Assembly: GCF_002847445.1 (NCBI RefSeq)
Contig: NZ_CP025430.1
Coordinates: 558,001 to 622,000 of the forward strand
Direction: 5' to 3'
Length of the DNA stretch: 64,000 nt
Source: Paracoccus zhejiangensis
Lineage (GTDB): Bacteria; Pseudomonadota; Alphaproteobacteria; Rhodobacterales; Rhodobacteraceae
This document shows, piece after piece, positions 1 through 8,084 of this stretch. Under the pieces are notes generated by a model. The model was not told the DNA's origin. It was given only the letters and a program-made list of their open reading frames with translations, and did not search any database. Position 1 is the stretch's first letter, and each line of letters begins with the position of its first letter. A program made the translations under genes and the position numbers.

Positions 1-14
1 CACGAGGCGACCCG

Positions 15-644
15 ATGACCCTGCACGACAAGCCCGCCGCTATCCCCGAGATGATCTCGGCCACCGATGACGATATCGACGATTCCCGCTATGTCTCGGG
101 CCTGCCCGGGCCGCTGGGGGTGATCGATGTGGTGATCGCGCGGATCGAGGCGGTGCTGCTGGCGCTTGGCGTCTTGCTGATGGCCTTGAATACCATGGCC
201 AATGTCGTCGGTCGCTATCTTCTCGGCGAAAGCATTTTCTTTTCCGAGGAGCTCAATCAGGCGCTGATCATCCTGATCACCTTTGCCGGCATCTCCTATG
301 CCGCGCGGCACGGACGGCATATCCGCATGTCGGCCTTTTTCGACGCCGCGCCCTTTCCCCTGCGCAAGACCATGATGGTCGCCATCGCGGCAATTACCGC
401 CGCGATGATGTTCCTGCTCAGCTGGTATTCCTTCGACTACCTCATGGCGCAGATGGGCCGGGGCCGGCTGTTACCGGCGCTGCAGATCCCGCAATGGTGG
501 ATCATCGTCTGGGTGCCGCTGGGGTTCCTGCTCACTGGCCTGCAATACGCGCTGACCGCGATCAAGAACCTGATCGACCGCGATGTCTGGCTGTCGACCT
601 CGGTCATCGAGGGCTATGACGACAGCACCGAGGAGGAGGTCTGA
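15..644 (+). CDS. uehB: TRAP transporter small permease (DctQ type), ectoine uptake
   Basis: Small membrane subunit of a TRAP-type sodium-driven solute importer; it works with the large permease and a periplasmic binding protein. The 209-residue protein has an acidic N-terminus of about 38 residues, then four hydrophobic segments near 42-62, 76-94, 120-142 and 158-180, with the family's Asn-x-x-Gly-Arg-Tyr pattern after the first. Substrate is inferred from the ectoine-degradation genes just downstream. The binding-protein gene (uehA) would lie upstream, outside the window. The stop is 3 bases before the next gene, so the two are probably co-transcribed. Family assignment is firm; substrate is inference. 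Confidence 0.88.
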   Translation: MTLHDKPAAIPEMISATDDDIDDSRYVSGLPGPLGVIDVVIARIEAVLLALGVLLMALNTMANVVGRYLLGESIFFSEELNQALIILITFAGISYAARHGRHIRMSAFFDAAPFPLRKTMMVAIAAITAAMMFLLSWYSFDYLMAQMGRGRLLPALQIPQWWIIVWVPLGFLLTGLQYALTAIKNLIDRDVWLSTSVIEGYDDSTEEEV

Positions 645-647
645 GCC

Positions 648-1934
648 ATGGCCTATGCCATCTTCGGTTCGATGATCGTGCTCTTGCTGATCGGTTTCCC
701 GATGATGATCCCGCTGCTCATGGGCGCGCTGATCGGGTTCATCGCGCTTTTCGGTGGCTTCGGACAGCTGGACACGATGGTCCAGCAGATCCTCGCCGGC
801 ATCCGGCCCGCCAGCCTGATCGCCGTGCCGATGTTCATCTTCGCCGCCGACATCATGACGCGCGGCCAGTCGGCCAACCGCCTGATCGATCTGGTCATGG
901 CCTTTGTCGGCCATATCCGGGGCGGGCTGGCGATCTCGACCGCCACGGCCTGTACGCTGTTCGGTGCGGTCTCGGGCTCGACACAGGCCACTGTCGTCGC
1001 CGTCGGCGGGCCGCTGAGGCCAAGGATGCTGAAGGCGGGCTACAATGACAGCTTCGTTCTGGCGCTGATCATCAATGCCTCGGATATCGCCTTCCTGATC
1101 CCGCCCTCGATCGGCATGATCATCTACGGCGTCGTCTCGGGCACCTCGATTTCCGAGCTGTTCATCGCCGGGATCGGGCCGGGGCTGCTGATCCTCGTGC
1201 TTTTCTCGATCTATTCCTACATCTACGCGCTCAGGAACAACGTTCCCACCGAACCCAAGGCCAGCTGGGCCGAGCGGGTGGCGGCGCTGCGCCGGGCGTT
1301 GTGGCCGCTGGGGTTTCCGCTGATCATCGTCGGCGGCATCTACGGCGGTATCTTCTCGCCGACCGAGGCCGCCGCTGCCTGCGTCCTCTACGCGCTGTTC
1401 CTGGAGATGGTGGTCTTTCGCGAGATGAACCTGCGCCAGCTGTACCAGACGGCCAAATCGACCGGCCTCATCACCGCCGTGGTCTTCATCCTCGTCGGGG
1501 CAGGGGCGGCCTTTTCCTATGTCATCAGCTTCGCGCAGATCCCGCAGGCGATCCTTGGCGGCATCGGCATCGACAGCATGGGGCCTTACGGCGTCCTTTT
1601 CACCATCTCGATCGCCTTCTTCATCGGCTGCATGTTCGTCGATCCGATCGTGGTGATCCTGATCCTCGTGCCGATCTTTGCCCCGGTGGTGAACTCGGTC
1701 GGGCTCGACCCGGTGCTGGTCGGCACCATCATCACCCTGCAGGTCGCCATCGGCAGCGCAACGCCACCCTTTGGCTGCGACATCTTCACCGCCATCGCCA
1801 TCTTCAAGCGCCCCTATGCCGAGGTGGTGCGTGGCACGCCGCCCTTCATCATCATGCTGCTGGGCGTGTCGGTGGCGCTGATCTTCTTCCCGCAGATCGC
1901 GCTGTTCCTGCGTGACCTGGCCTTTGCGAAATAG
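648..1934 (+). CDS. uehC: TRAP transporter large permease (DctM type), ectoine uptake
   Basis: Main transport channel of the TRAP importer. The 428-residue length and a dozen or so hydrophobic stretches are normal for DctM. Typical features include the early GxPM region, a glycine/serine-rich segment around 105-115 (TACTLFGAVSGSTQATVVAVG) and the IPPSIGMIIYG motif near 145. It is placed in the ectoine operon by its position between the small permease and a universal stress protein gene, an arrangement described for the UehABC/TeaABCD systems. No truncation is seen. Assignment to ectoine rather than another compatible solute rests on the neighbours. Confidence 0.9.
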   Translation: MAYAIFGSMIVLLLIGFPMMIPLLMGALIGFIALFGGFGQLDTMVQQILAGIRPASLIAVPMFIFAADIMTRGQSANRLIDLVMAFVGHIRGGLAISTATACTLFGAVSGSTQATVVAVGGPLRPRMLKAGYNDSFVLALIINASDIAFLIPPSIGMIIYGVVSGTSISELFIAGIGPGLLILVLFSIYSYIYALRNNVPTEPKASWAERVAALRRALWPLGFPLIIVGGIYGGIFSPTEAAAACVLYALFLEMVVFREMNLRQLYQTAKSTGLITAVVFILVGAGAAFSYVISFAQIPQAILGGIGIDSMGPYGVLFTISIAFFIGCMFVDPIVVILILVPIFAPVVNSVGLDPVLVGTIITLQVAIGSATPPFGCDIFTAIAIFKRPYAEVVRGTPPFIIMLLGVSVALIFFPQIALFLRDLAFAK

Positions 1935-1943
1935 GGGGCGGCG

Positions 1944-2387
1944 ATGTTCCAGAAGATCCTGATCGCCTATGACGGCTCGGTCGGTGCCGAGCGCGCGCTG
2001 GAGAAGGCATCCGAATTGGCCAAGCTGACCGGCGCGGCGCTGGTCGTGCTGACTGTCTATCGCCACCATTCCATGCTCGAGGCCTCGATCTCGATGGTGC
2101 GCGGTGCGCTGGAGCCGGGCGGCAACCTGGACGCGGCCATGCGCGACACCGCCCGCAACGCTGCCGACTATGCCAAAAGCCATGCCAAGGATGCCGGTGT
2201 GGCGAAGGTGTCGGCCTTCATCAAGGCGGGGCAGCCCGCCCGCACCATCATCTCGGTCGCGACCGAGAAGGGCGCCGACCTGATCGTCGTCGGCTCGCGC
2301 GGCCTCGGCTCGACCGAGGGTTATCTTCTGGGATCGGTCAGTCACAAGGTGACGGGTCTTGCCGATTGTCCGGTGCTGGTGGTCTGA
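1944..2387 (+). CDS. Universal stress protein, TeaD-like
   Basis: Cytoplasmic UspA-fold protein of 147 residues. It starts with the usual beta-strand and Asp (ILIAYDGS) and ends with the ATP-binding signature VVGSRGLGSTEGYLLGSVS (G-2x-G-9x-G-S), so nucleotide binding is expected. In Halomonas a protein of this family, TeaD, regulates the ectoine TRAP transporter and is encoded beside it; the same position here, 9 bases after uehC, suggests the same job. That regulatory role is inferred from context, not visible in the sequence. Confidence 0.88.
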   Translation: MFQKILIAYDGSVGAERALEKASELAKLTGAALVVLTVYRHHSMLEASISMVRGALEPGGNLDAAMRDTARNAADYAKSHAKDAGVAKVSAFIKAGQPARTIISVATEKGADLIVVGSRGLGSTEGYLLGSVSHKVTGLADCPVLVV

Positions 2388-2388
2388 G

Positions 2389-3108
2389 ATGCCCGCCCCG
2401 CTGCCCCCTGATCCGATCCGCCGCTTTGGCCTCATCGCGCTGGCCACGGACCTGACGACCGAACGCGACGCCGCCCGGTTGATGCCTGAGGGCACGGCGC
2501 TGCATGTCACCCGCATCGCCTTCGAGAACCCGACGACACCCGAGAACCTGCGTGCCACCGGCCCGCGCCTGCGCGATGCGGCGGCGCTGCTGGTGCCGGA
2601 TGTGCCGCTGGCGGGGATCGGCTTTGCCTGCACCTCGGCCGGGGCGGTTCTGGGCGACGATCTGCCGGCGCTGATCGGTGACACCCGCGCGCCGATCTCT
2701 ACGCCAGCGGGCGGGGCGGTGCGGGCGTTCCGGGCGATGGGCATCGAGAGGATCGCGCTGATGACGCCCTATCTGCCGGAAACCACCGTTCCGGTCGCGG
2801 GCTATTTCGAGGCACAGGGGATCGCGGTGGTGGCCAGCCGCTCGCTCGGCCATGCCGATGACCGCGACATGGCGCGGCTGGGGGATGAGGCGCTGATCGA
2901 GGCCGCGCTGGCGACCGACCATCCCGAGGCGGAGGCGCTGTTTCTCTCCTGCACCGCGCTCGCCGCGCTGGACGTCATCCCCCGGCTCGAGGCGCGACTG
3001 CAAAAGCCGGTGCTCTCGGCCAATCTGGCGCTCTACTGGTCGATGCTGGATCAGGCGGGCATCGCCGCCGCCGGCGCCTATCGGCTGATGTCGGTGCGGA
3101 CATGGTGA
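2389..3108 (+). CDS. eutA: EutA, Asp/Glu racemase-like protein of ectoine catabolism
   Basis: Protein of 239 residues with the aspartate/glutamate racemase and maleate isomerase fold. Two Cys-Thr motifs sit at the expected catalytic places, GFACTSAG near residue 85 and FLSCTAL near 187. EutA is regularly found in ectoine and hydroxyectoine degradation operons; its exact reaction is unsettled, and epimerisation of a hydroxyectoine-derived intermediate has been proposed. ATG 2389 is chosen because it follows the usp stop by one base; an in-frame upstream ATG at 2359 would overlap usp. The end overlaps eutB by 7 bases. Confidence 0.85.
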   Translation: MPAPLPPDPIRRFGLIALATDLTTERDAARLMPEGTALHVTRIAFENPTTPENLRATGPRLRDAAALLVPDVPLAGIGFACTSAGAVLGDDLPALIGDTRAPISTPAGGAVRAFRAMGIERIALMTPYLPETTVPVAGYFEAQGIAVVASRSLGHADDRDMARLGDEALIEAALATDHPEAEALFLSCTALAALDVIPRLEARLQKPVLSANLALYWSMLDQAGIAAAGAYRLMSVRTW

Positions 3109-4055
3109 GCCTCGAGGACATCCGCGCGGCGGAAGATCGCATCCGGGGGATGGTGCGGGTGACGCCGATCAAATCCTCCGCCAGCCTGTCGGCGCTGGCG
3201 GGCGGGTCGGTCTGGCTGAAAGGTGAGCACCAGCAACTGACCGGCGCCTTCAAGCTGCGCGGGGCCAGCAACGCGGTGGCGCGGCTGGGGGATGTGGCGG
3301 GTGTCACCACCGCCTCGACCGGCAATCATGGCCGCGCGCTGGCCCATGCGGCGCGGGCGCGCGGGCTGCCGGCGATCATCTGCGTCTCGTCCCTGGTGCC
3401 GCAGAACAAGCTGGACGCCATCGCCGCCTTGGGGGCCGAGGCGCGGGTGATCGGCGCCAGTCAGGACGCAGCCTTTGCCGAGGCCCGACGCTTGCAGCGC
3501 GACGAGGGCTTTGCCCTGATCCCGCCCTTCGACCATGCCGATGTGATCGCCGGCCAGGGCACGCTGGGGCTGGAGATTCTCGACCAGATCCCCGATGCGG
3601 CCGCGATTGCCGTGCCGCTGTCGGGTGGTGGCCTTCTGGCGGGCGTGGCGGCGGCGGCCAAGGCGCTGAACCCCGGCATCCGCATCATCGGCCTCAGCAT
3701 GGAGCGGGGCGCGGCGATGGCCACGAGCCTTAAGGCCGGGCATCCGGTCGAGGTCGAGGAGGTTGAGACGCTGGCCGACAGCCTTGGCGGCGGTATCGGC
3801 CAGGGCAATCACCTGACTTTCCCGATGGTCCGCGACCTGATGGATGAGTTGATCCTTGTGACCGAGGCCGAGATCGCCGCCGGCATCCGCCATCTGGCGC
3901 TGGAGGATGGCGAGACGGTCGAAGGCGCGGCGGCGGTGGGGGCAGGGGCTGTGCTTGCCGGCAAGCTGCGCGCTACCGGCCCGATGGTCCTGATCCTCTC
4001 GGGCGGCAATATCGATCCGGCCCGCCACACCGCCATCGTGAAGGGCGAAACATGA
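3102..4055 (+). CDS. eutB: EutB, threonine dehydratase-like PLP enzyme
   Basis: Fold-type II PLP enzyme of 317 residues, related to serine/threonine dehydratases and serine racemase. The cofactor lysine is in TGAFKLRGASN near residue 51, the phosphate-side motif STGNHGRALAH near 73, and a glycine-rich loop PLSGGGLLAGVAAAA near 175. In ectoine utilisation operons EutB and EutC are thought to convert hydroxyectoine or its derivatives to the ectoine branch. It overlaps eutA by 7 bases and eutC by 4, implying translational coupling. A generic threonine/serine dehydratase is the alternative, but the context favours EutB. Confidence 0.86.
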   Translation: MVSLEDIRAAEDRIRGMVRVTPIKSSASLSALAGGSVWLKGEHQQLTGAFKLRGASNAVARLGDVAGVTTASTGNHGRALAHAARARGLPAIICVSSLVPQNKLDAIAALGAEARVIGASQDAAFAEARRLQRDEGFALIPPFDHADVIAGQGTLGLEILDQIPDAAAIAVPLSGGGLLAGVAAAAKALNPGIRIIGLSMERGAAMATSLKAGHPVEVEEVETLADSLGGGIGQGNHLTFPMVRDLMDELILVTEAEIAAGIRHLALEDGETVEGAAAVGAGAVLAGKLRATGPMVLILSGGNIDPARHTAIVKGET

Positions 4056-5011
4056 GCGAGATCCTGATCCTGACCGAGACGCAGTTGCGTGAACGCATTC
4101 CTCTGGACGCGAGCCTGATCGACGTGATCGAAGCTGCCTTCGCCACGCTGGCCGGCGGCGAGGTGGTGATGCCGCCGATCCTGTCGATGCACCTGCCGCA
4201 GGCAAATGGCGAGGTCGATGTGAAAACCGCCTTCGTGCCCGGCCTGCCGGGCTTCGCGGTGAAGATTTCTCCCGGCTTCTTTGACAATCCCTCGAAGGGC
4301 CTGCCCTCGACCTCGGGGCTGATGGTGGTGCTCTCCTCCGCGACCGGGCGGGTTCAGGCGGTGCTCTTGGATAACGGCTACCTGACCGACCTGCGCACGG
4401 CGGCGGCGGGGGGCGTGGCGGTGCGGCATCTGGCGCGGGCCGATGCCAGCCGTGCCACCATCTTCGGCGCGGGGTTGCAGGCGCGGTTGCAGCTGCAAGC
4501 CCTGCGGCTGGTGCGCCCGATCACCGAGGCCACGATCTGGGCGCGTGATCCGGTCAAGGCCCGCGCGCTGGCCGTCGAGATGAGTGCCGAGGGTCTGCCC
4601 ACCCGCGCCGAGGCCGACCCCGAAACCGCCGTGGCGACAGCGGATATCATCGTCACCACCACCCCCGCGACCACCCCGATCCTGCGCGCCGACTGGCTGC
4701 GTCCCGGCCAGCATGTGACCGCCATGGGCAGCGATCAGCCGGGCAAGAACGAACTGGACCCCCGCGCGCTGGACCGCGCCGATATCTATGTCGCCGACCG
4801 CCTCAGCCAGACCCGCGATCTGGGCGAGCTGCGCGCGGCGCTGGCCGCCGGGCTGATCGCCAGGGATGCCGCCTTCCCCGAGCTTGGCCAGATCATCGCC
4901 GGCCAGCATCCGGGGCGAAGCTCGCCCGACCAGATCACCATTGCCGACCTGACCGGCACCGGGGTTCAGGACACCGCCATCGCCAGCCACACGCTTTCCC
5001 TGTTTGCCTAG
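4052..5011 (+). CDS. eutC: EutC, ornithine cyclodeaminase-like dehydrogenase
   Basis: NAD(P)-dependent member of the ornithine cyclodeaminase/mu-crystallin family, 319 residues. The Rossmann glycine motif IFGAGLQARLQLQAL lies near 134, preceded by LTDLRTAAAGGVAVRHLA, the conserved active-site region of the family. The C-terminal part carries DLTGTGVQDTAIA, a standard family motif. As EutC it is believed to partner EutB in hydroxyectoine breakdown. The ATGA overlap with eutB supports a single operon. Function within the pathway is from family knowledge; family membership is clear. Confidence 0.87.
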   Translation: MSEILILTETQLRERIPLDASLIDVIEAAFATLAGGEVVMPPILSMHLPQANGEVDVKTAFVPGLPGFAVKISPGFFDNPSKGLPSTSGLMVVLSSATGRVQAVLLDNGYLTDLRTAAAGGVAVRHLARADASRATIFGAGLQARLQLQALRLVRPITEATIWARDPVKARALAVEMSAEGLPTRAEADPETAVATADIIVTTTPATTPILRADWLRPGQHVTAMGSDQPGKNELDPRALDRADIYVADRLSQTRDLGELRAALAAGLIARDAAFPELGQIIAGQHPGRSSPDQITIADLTGTGVQDTAIASHTLSLFA

Positions 5012-5020
5012 AGGTTTCCC

Positions 5021-6217
5021 ATGCCCGAGTTGCAGCGCAGCACCGAACGTTTCCCCACCGCCGAATACGAGGCCCGCCTGACCCGCACCCGCGCCGCGAT
5101 GGAGCAGGCCGGGCTGGACCTCTTGATCGTCAGCGACCCCTCGAACATGGCCTGGCTGACCGGCTATGACGGCTGGTCCTTCTATGTGCATCAGGCGGTG
5201 ATCGTCGGCCCGGATGGCCCGCCCCTCTGGTTCGGGCGCGGGCAGGACGGCAATGGCGCGCTGCGCACCGTCTGGATGGGCGAGGCGAATATCATCGGCT
5301 ATCCCGACCATTACGTCCAATCGACCGAGCGGCACCCGATGGACTACCTCTCCGCGCAGCTGACTGACCGGGGCTGGAACCGCGGCCGCATCGGCGTCGA
5401 GATGGACAATTACTGGTTTTCCGCCCGCGCCCATGAACGCCTGCAATCGGGCCTGCCCGATGCCGCCCTTGTCGACGCGACGGCCCTGGTCAACTGGCAG
5501 CGGGCGGTGAAATCCCCGGCGGAACTGTCCTATATGCGCAAGGCCGCCCGCATCGTCGAGCGGATGCACCGCCGCATCGCCGAGACGGTCGAGGTGGGGA
5601 TGCGCAAATGCGATCTGGTGGCCGAGATCTACGATGCCGGGCTGCGCTTTGATCCGGCGACCGGGGTGGGCGGTGACTACCCGGCCATCGTGCCGCTGCT
5701 GCCCTCGGGCCCCGATGCCGCCGCCCCGCATCTCACCTGGGACGATCTGCCGATGCGCGCGAACGAGGGCACGTTCTTCGAGATCGCCGGCTGCTATCAG
5801 CGCTATCACTGCCCGCTGTCGCGCACGATCTTTCTGGGCAAGCCGCCCGCCGAGATGATCGAGGCGGAAAAGGCCGTGCTCGAGGGGATGGAGGCCGGGC
5901 TGGCCGCCGCGCGCGCCGGCAATACCTGCGAGGATATCGCCATCGCCTTCTTCACCGTGCTCGACCGTTACGGCATCGTGAAGGACAACCGCACCGGCTA
6001 TCCGATCGGCCTCAGCTACCCGCCCGACTGGGGCGAGCGCACCATGTCGCTGCGCCGGGGCGACCGGACCGTGCTGCAGCCGGGCATGACCTTCCATTTC
6101 ATGACCGGCCTCTGGATGGAGGATTGGGGCTACGAGACCACCGAGTCGATCCTGATCACCGAGGGCGCGCCCGAAACCTTCTGCGACCTGCCCCGGAAGA
6201 TGCTGGTGAAAGCATGA
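5021..6217 (+). CDS. doeA: Ectoine hydrolase DoeA/EutD
   Basis: Cytoplasmic hydrolase of 398 residues in the creatinase/Xaa-Pro peptidase (M24) fold. It opens the ectoine ring to N-acetyl-diaminobutyrate. The N-terminal creatinase domain covers about 1-170 (LIVSDPSNMAWLTGYDGWSF) and the pita-bread domain 175-398, ending in the substrate-pocket segment GMTFHFMTGLWMEDWGYETT. Several metal-ligand positions of true M24 peptidases look replaced, as expected for the ectoine hydrolases, which are reported to act without metal. ATGA overlap with doeB fits the described DoeA-DoeB complex. Confidence 0.92.
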   Translation: MPELQRSTERFPTAEYEARLTRTRAAMEQAGLDLLIVSDPSNMAWLTGYDGWSFYVHQAVIVGPDGPPLWFGRGQDGNGALRTVWMGEANIIGYPDHYVQSTERHPMDYLSAQLTDRGWNRGRIGVEMDNYWFSARAHERLQSGLPDAALVDATALVNWQRAVKSPAELSYMRKAARIVERMHRRIAETVEVGMRKCDLVAEIYDAGLRFDPATGVGGDYPAIVPLLPSGPDAAAPHLTWDDLPMRANEGTFFEIAGCYQRYHCPLSRTIFLGKPPAEMIEAEKAVLEGMEAGLAAARAGNTCEDIAIAFFTVLDRYGIVKDNRTGYPIGLSYPPDWGERTMSLRRGDRTVLQPGMTFHFMTGLWMEDWGYETTESILITEGAPETFCDLPRKMLVKA

Positions 6218-7206
6218 CGGCGAACCCGATCCGCCCGACCATTCCGCTCGATGCCCCCGGCAAGGCGCATGGCTTCCTGCGCCTGCCCTATAGCCGCAAT
6301 GACAGCGCCTGGGGTTCGGTGATGATCCCGATCACCGTCATTGCGAACGGGCAGGGGCCGACGGCGCTTCTGACCGGGGCCAATCACGGCGATGAATACG
6401 AAGGTCCGATCGCATTGCAGCAGCTGGCCTGGGAGATCGAGCCGGAAGAGGTGACGGGGCGGATCATCCTCATCCCCTATCTGAACAGCCCGGCCTTTCG
6501 CGCCGGAACGCGGGTCAGCCCGATCGATCAGGTGAACCTGAACCGCGCCTTTCCCGGCAAGCCCGATGGCAGCCCCAGTCAGAAGATTGCCGATTATATT
6601 TGCAACACGCTGGTGCCGATGGCCGATGTGGTGCTGGACTACCATTCCGGCGGCAAGACGCTTGATTTCCTGCCCTTTGCCGCCGCGCATTATCTGGCGG
6701 ACAAGACCCAGCAAGAGGCCTGCTTTGCCGCCGTCCGCGCCTTTGGTGCACCCTATTCGATGATGATGGTCGAGATCGACGCCGTGGGCATGTTCGACAC
6801 GGCGGTCGAGGAACAGGGCAAGGTCTTCGTCACGACAGAACTTGGCGGCGGCGGCACGGCGACGGCGCGATCGGCAGAGATCGCCCTTCGCGGGGCAAAG
6901 AACGTCTTGCGCCATGCCGGCATCCTGTCGGGCGGGATCGAGCTTGCGGGGGGCAGCCGGATGCTCGACATGCCGGCGGATGACTGCTTCCATTTCGCCA
7001 CGTGCGACGGGCTGGTGCAGTCGCTCGTCGATCTGGGCGATGCGGTCACCGCCGGCCAGCCCATCGCCCGCATCTGGCCCAAGGACCGCAGCGGCGTCGC
7101 ACCCGAGGAGGTGCGGGCGAACCGCGACGGTTTGCTGGCCGCGCGGCATTTCCCCGGACTGGTGCAGGGCGGCGACTGTCTGGCGGTGATCGCGGTTCTG
7201 GTCTGA
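6214..7206 (+). CDS. doeB: N-acetyl-diaminobutyrate deacetylase DoeB/EutE
   Basis: Zinc-dependent deacylase of the succinylglutamate desuccinylase/aspartoacylase family, 330 residues. The first two zinc ligands are in TGANHGDEYEGP near residue 55 and the third is the His of VLDYHSGGK near 145; the catalytic Glu is probably in FVTTELGGGG near 208. It removes acetyl from the DoeA product, giving L-2,4-diaminobutyrate. Start ATG 6214 overlaps the doeA stop (ATGA). The later enzymes DoeC and DoeD are not in the window. Confidence 0.92.
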   Translation: MTANPIRPTIPLDAPGKAHGFLRLPYSRNDSAWGSVMIPITVIANGQGPTALLTGANHGDEYEGPIALQQLAWEIEPEEVTGRIILIPYLNSPAFRAGTRVSPIDQVNLNRAFPGKPDGSPSQKIADYICNTLVPMADVVLDYHSGGKTLDFLPFAAAHYLADKTQQEACFAAVRAFGAPYSMMMVEIDAVGMFDTAVEEQGKVFVTTELGGGGTATARSAEIALRGAKNVLRHAGILSGGIELAGGSRMLDMPADDCFHFATCDGLVQSLVDLGDAVTAGQPIARIWPKDRSGVAPEEVRANRDGLLAARHFPGLVQGGDCLAVIAVLV

Positions 7207-7266
7207 ACCGTCTTGCCCCGCGCGCCGCAATCGGTCACCGCTGGACCGGACAGGCGGAGGGACGCG

Positions 7267-8079
7267 ATGGGCTGGCGGTCGTCATTGGAGGTGCATCACC
7301 CGGCAAGCGGCGAGACCCGCGTGGTCCTGCAAAGCGACTTGCTGATCGAGGCACCGAACTGGCATCCCGAGGGCTGGTTTCTGGTCAATGGCGAAGGCCG
7401 GTTGTGGCGGGCGGGTGCGCAAGGCTTGACGCCCATCGATCTCGGCGGGCTGGATCGCTGCAACAACGATCACGGTTTCCTGCCCGATGGCCGGATCGTC
7501 TTTTCCTGTCACAACGATCAGGGCGCGGGGATTTACATCCTCGAGCCCGAAGGTCCGCGCGACCTGAAACTGCCCCGGCCCAGCTGGTGGCACGGGGCCA
7601 ACGGGTCGCGCATCACCTATGCCTGCGCGCGGGGAGGTGACCGGGTGGTACGGGTGGCGGTGATGGATCTGGAGACCGGGGCCGAGACGGTGCTGACCCC
7701 CGGCATCGCCCATCATGACGGGCCGGATTTCGCGGCCTCTGGCCAGCATATCTGGTTCAATTCGGATGCCACGGGCCATGCCCAGATCTGGCGCATGGGC
7801 GTTGATGGCAGCGAGGCCGCGCCGGTCTTTCGCGATGAGAATGTGAACTGGTTTCCGCATCCCTCGCCCGACGGGCGGCGGGTGATCTATCTCGCCTATG
7901 CGCCCGGAACCGAGGGTCATCCGCGCGACCGCGATGTGGCGCTGTGGATCATGGATCAGGACGGCGGCAACCGCCGCAAGCTTTTCGATCTGTTCGGAGG
8001 GCAGGGCACGATCAACGTGCCCTGCTGGTCGCCCGATGGGCAAAGCTTCGCCTTCATGCGCTATGCCCCCGAGGCGTAG
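7267..8079 (+). CDS. TolB-like beta-propeller protein
   Basis: Predicted 270-residue propeller with WD40-like/TolB repeats, seen as recurring WHPEG, FLPDGRI, PHPSPDGRRVIY and CWSPDGQSFAF strand motifs. There is no signal peptide, so unlike true TolB it should stay in the cytoplasm. ATG 7267 is chosen because a purine-rich GGCGGAGGGACGCG stretch precedes it; an upstream in-frame ATG at 7213 would add 18 unlike residues. It lies 60 bases after doeB on the same strand and may share the transcript. Its role is unknown; sensing or scaffolding in ectoine use would be speculation. Confidence 0.75.
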   Translation: MGWRSSLEVHHPASGETRVVLQSDLLIEAPNWHPEGWFLVNGEGRLWRAGAQGLTPIDLGGLDRCNNDHGFLPDGRIVFSCHNDQGAGIYILEPEGPRDLKLPRPSWWHGANGSRITYACARGGDRVVRVAVMDLETGAETVLTPGIAHHDGPDFAASGQHIWFNSDATGHAQIWRMGVDGSEAAPVFRDENVNWFPHPSPDGRRVIYLAYAPGTEGHPRDRDVALWIMDQDGGNRRKLFDLFGGQGTINVPCWSPDGQSFAFMRYAPEA

Positions 8080-8084
8080 GCCGG

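Noticed and set aside
471..2744. Long open frame on the minus strand opposite the TRAP and usp genes
   Set aside because: It has no recognisable motif, is rich in Arg/Asp/His as typical of antisense frames in GC-rich DNA, and lies over firmly identified genes.
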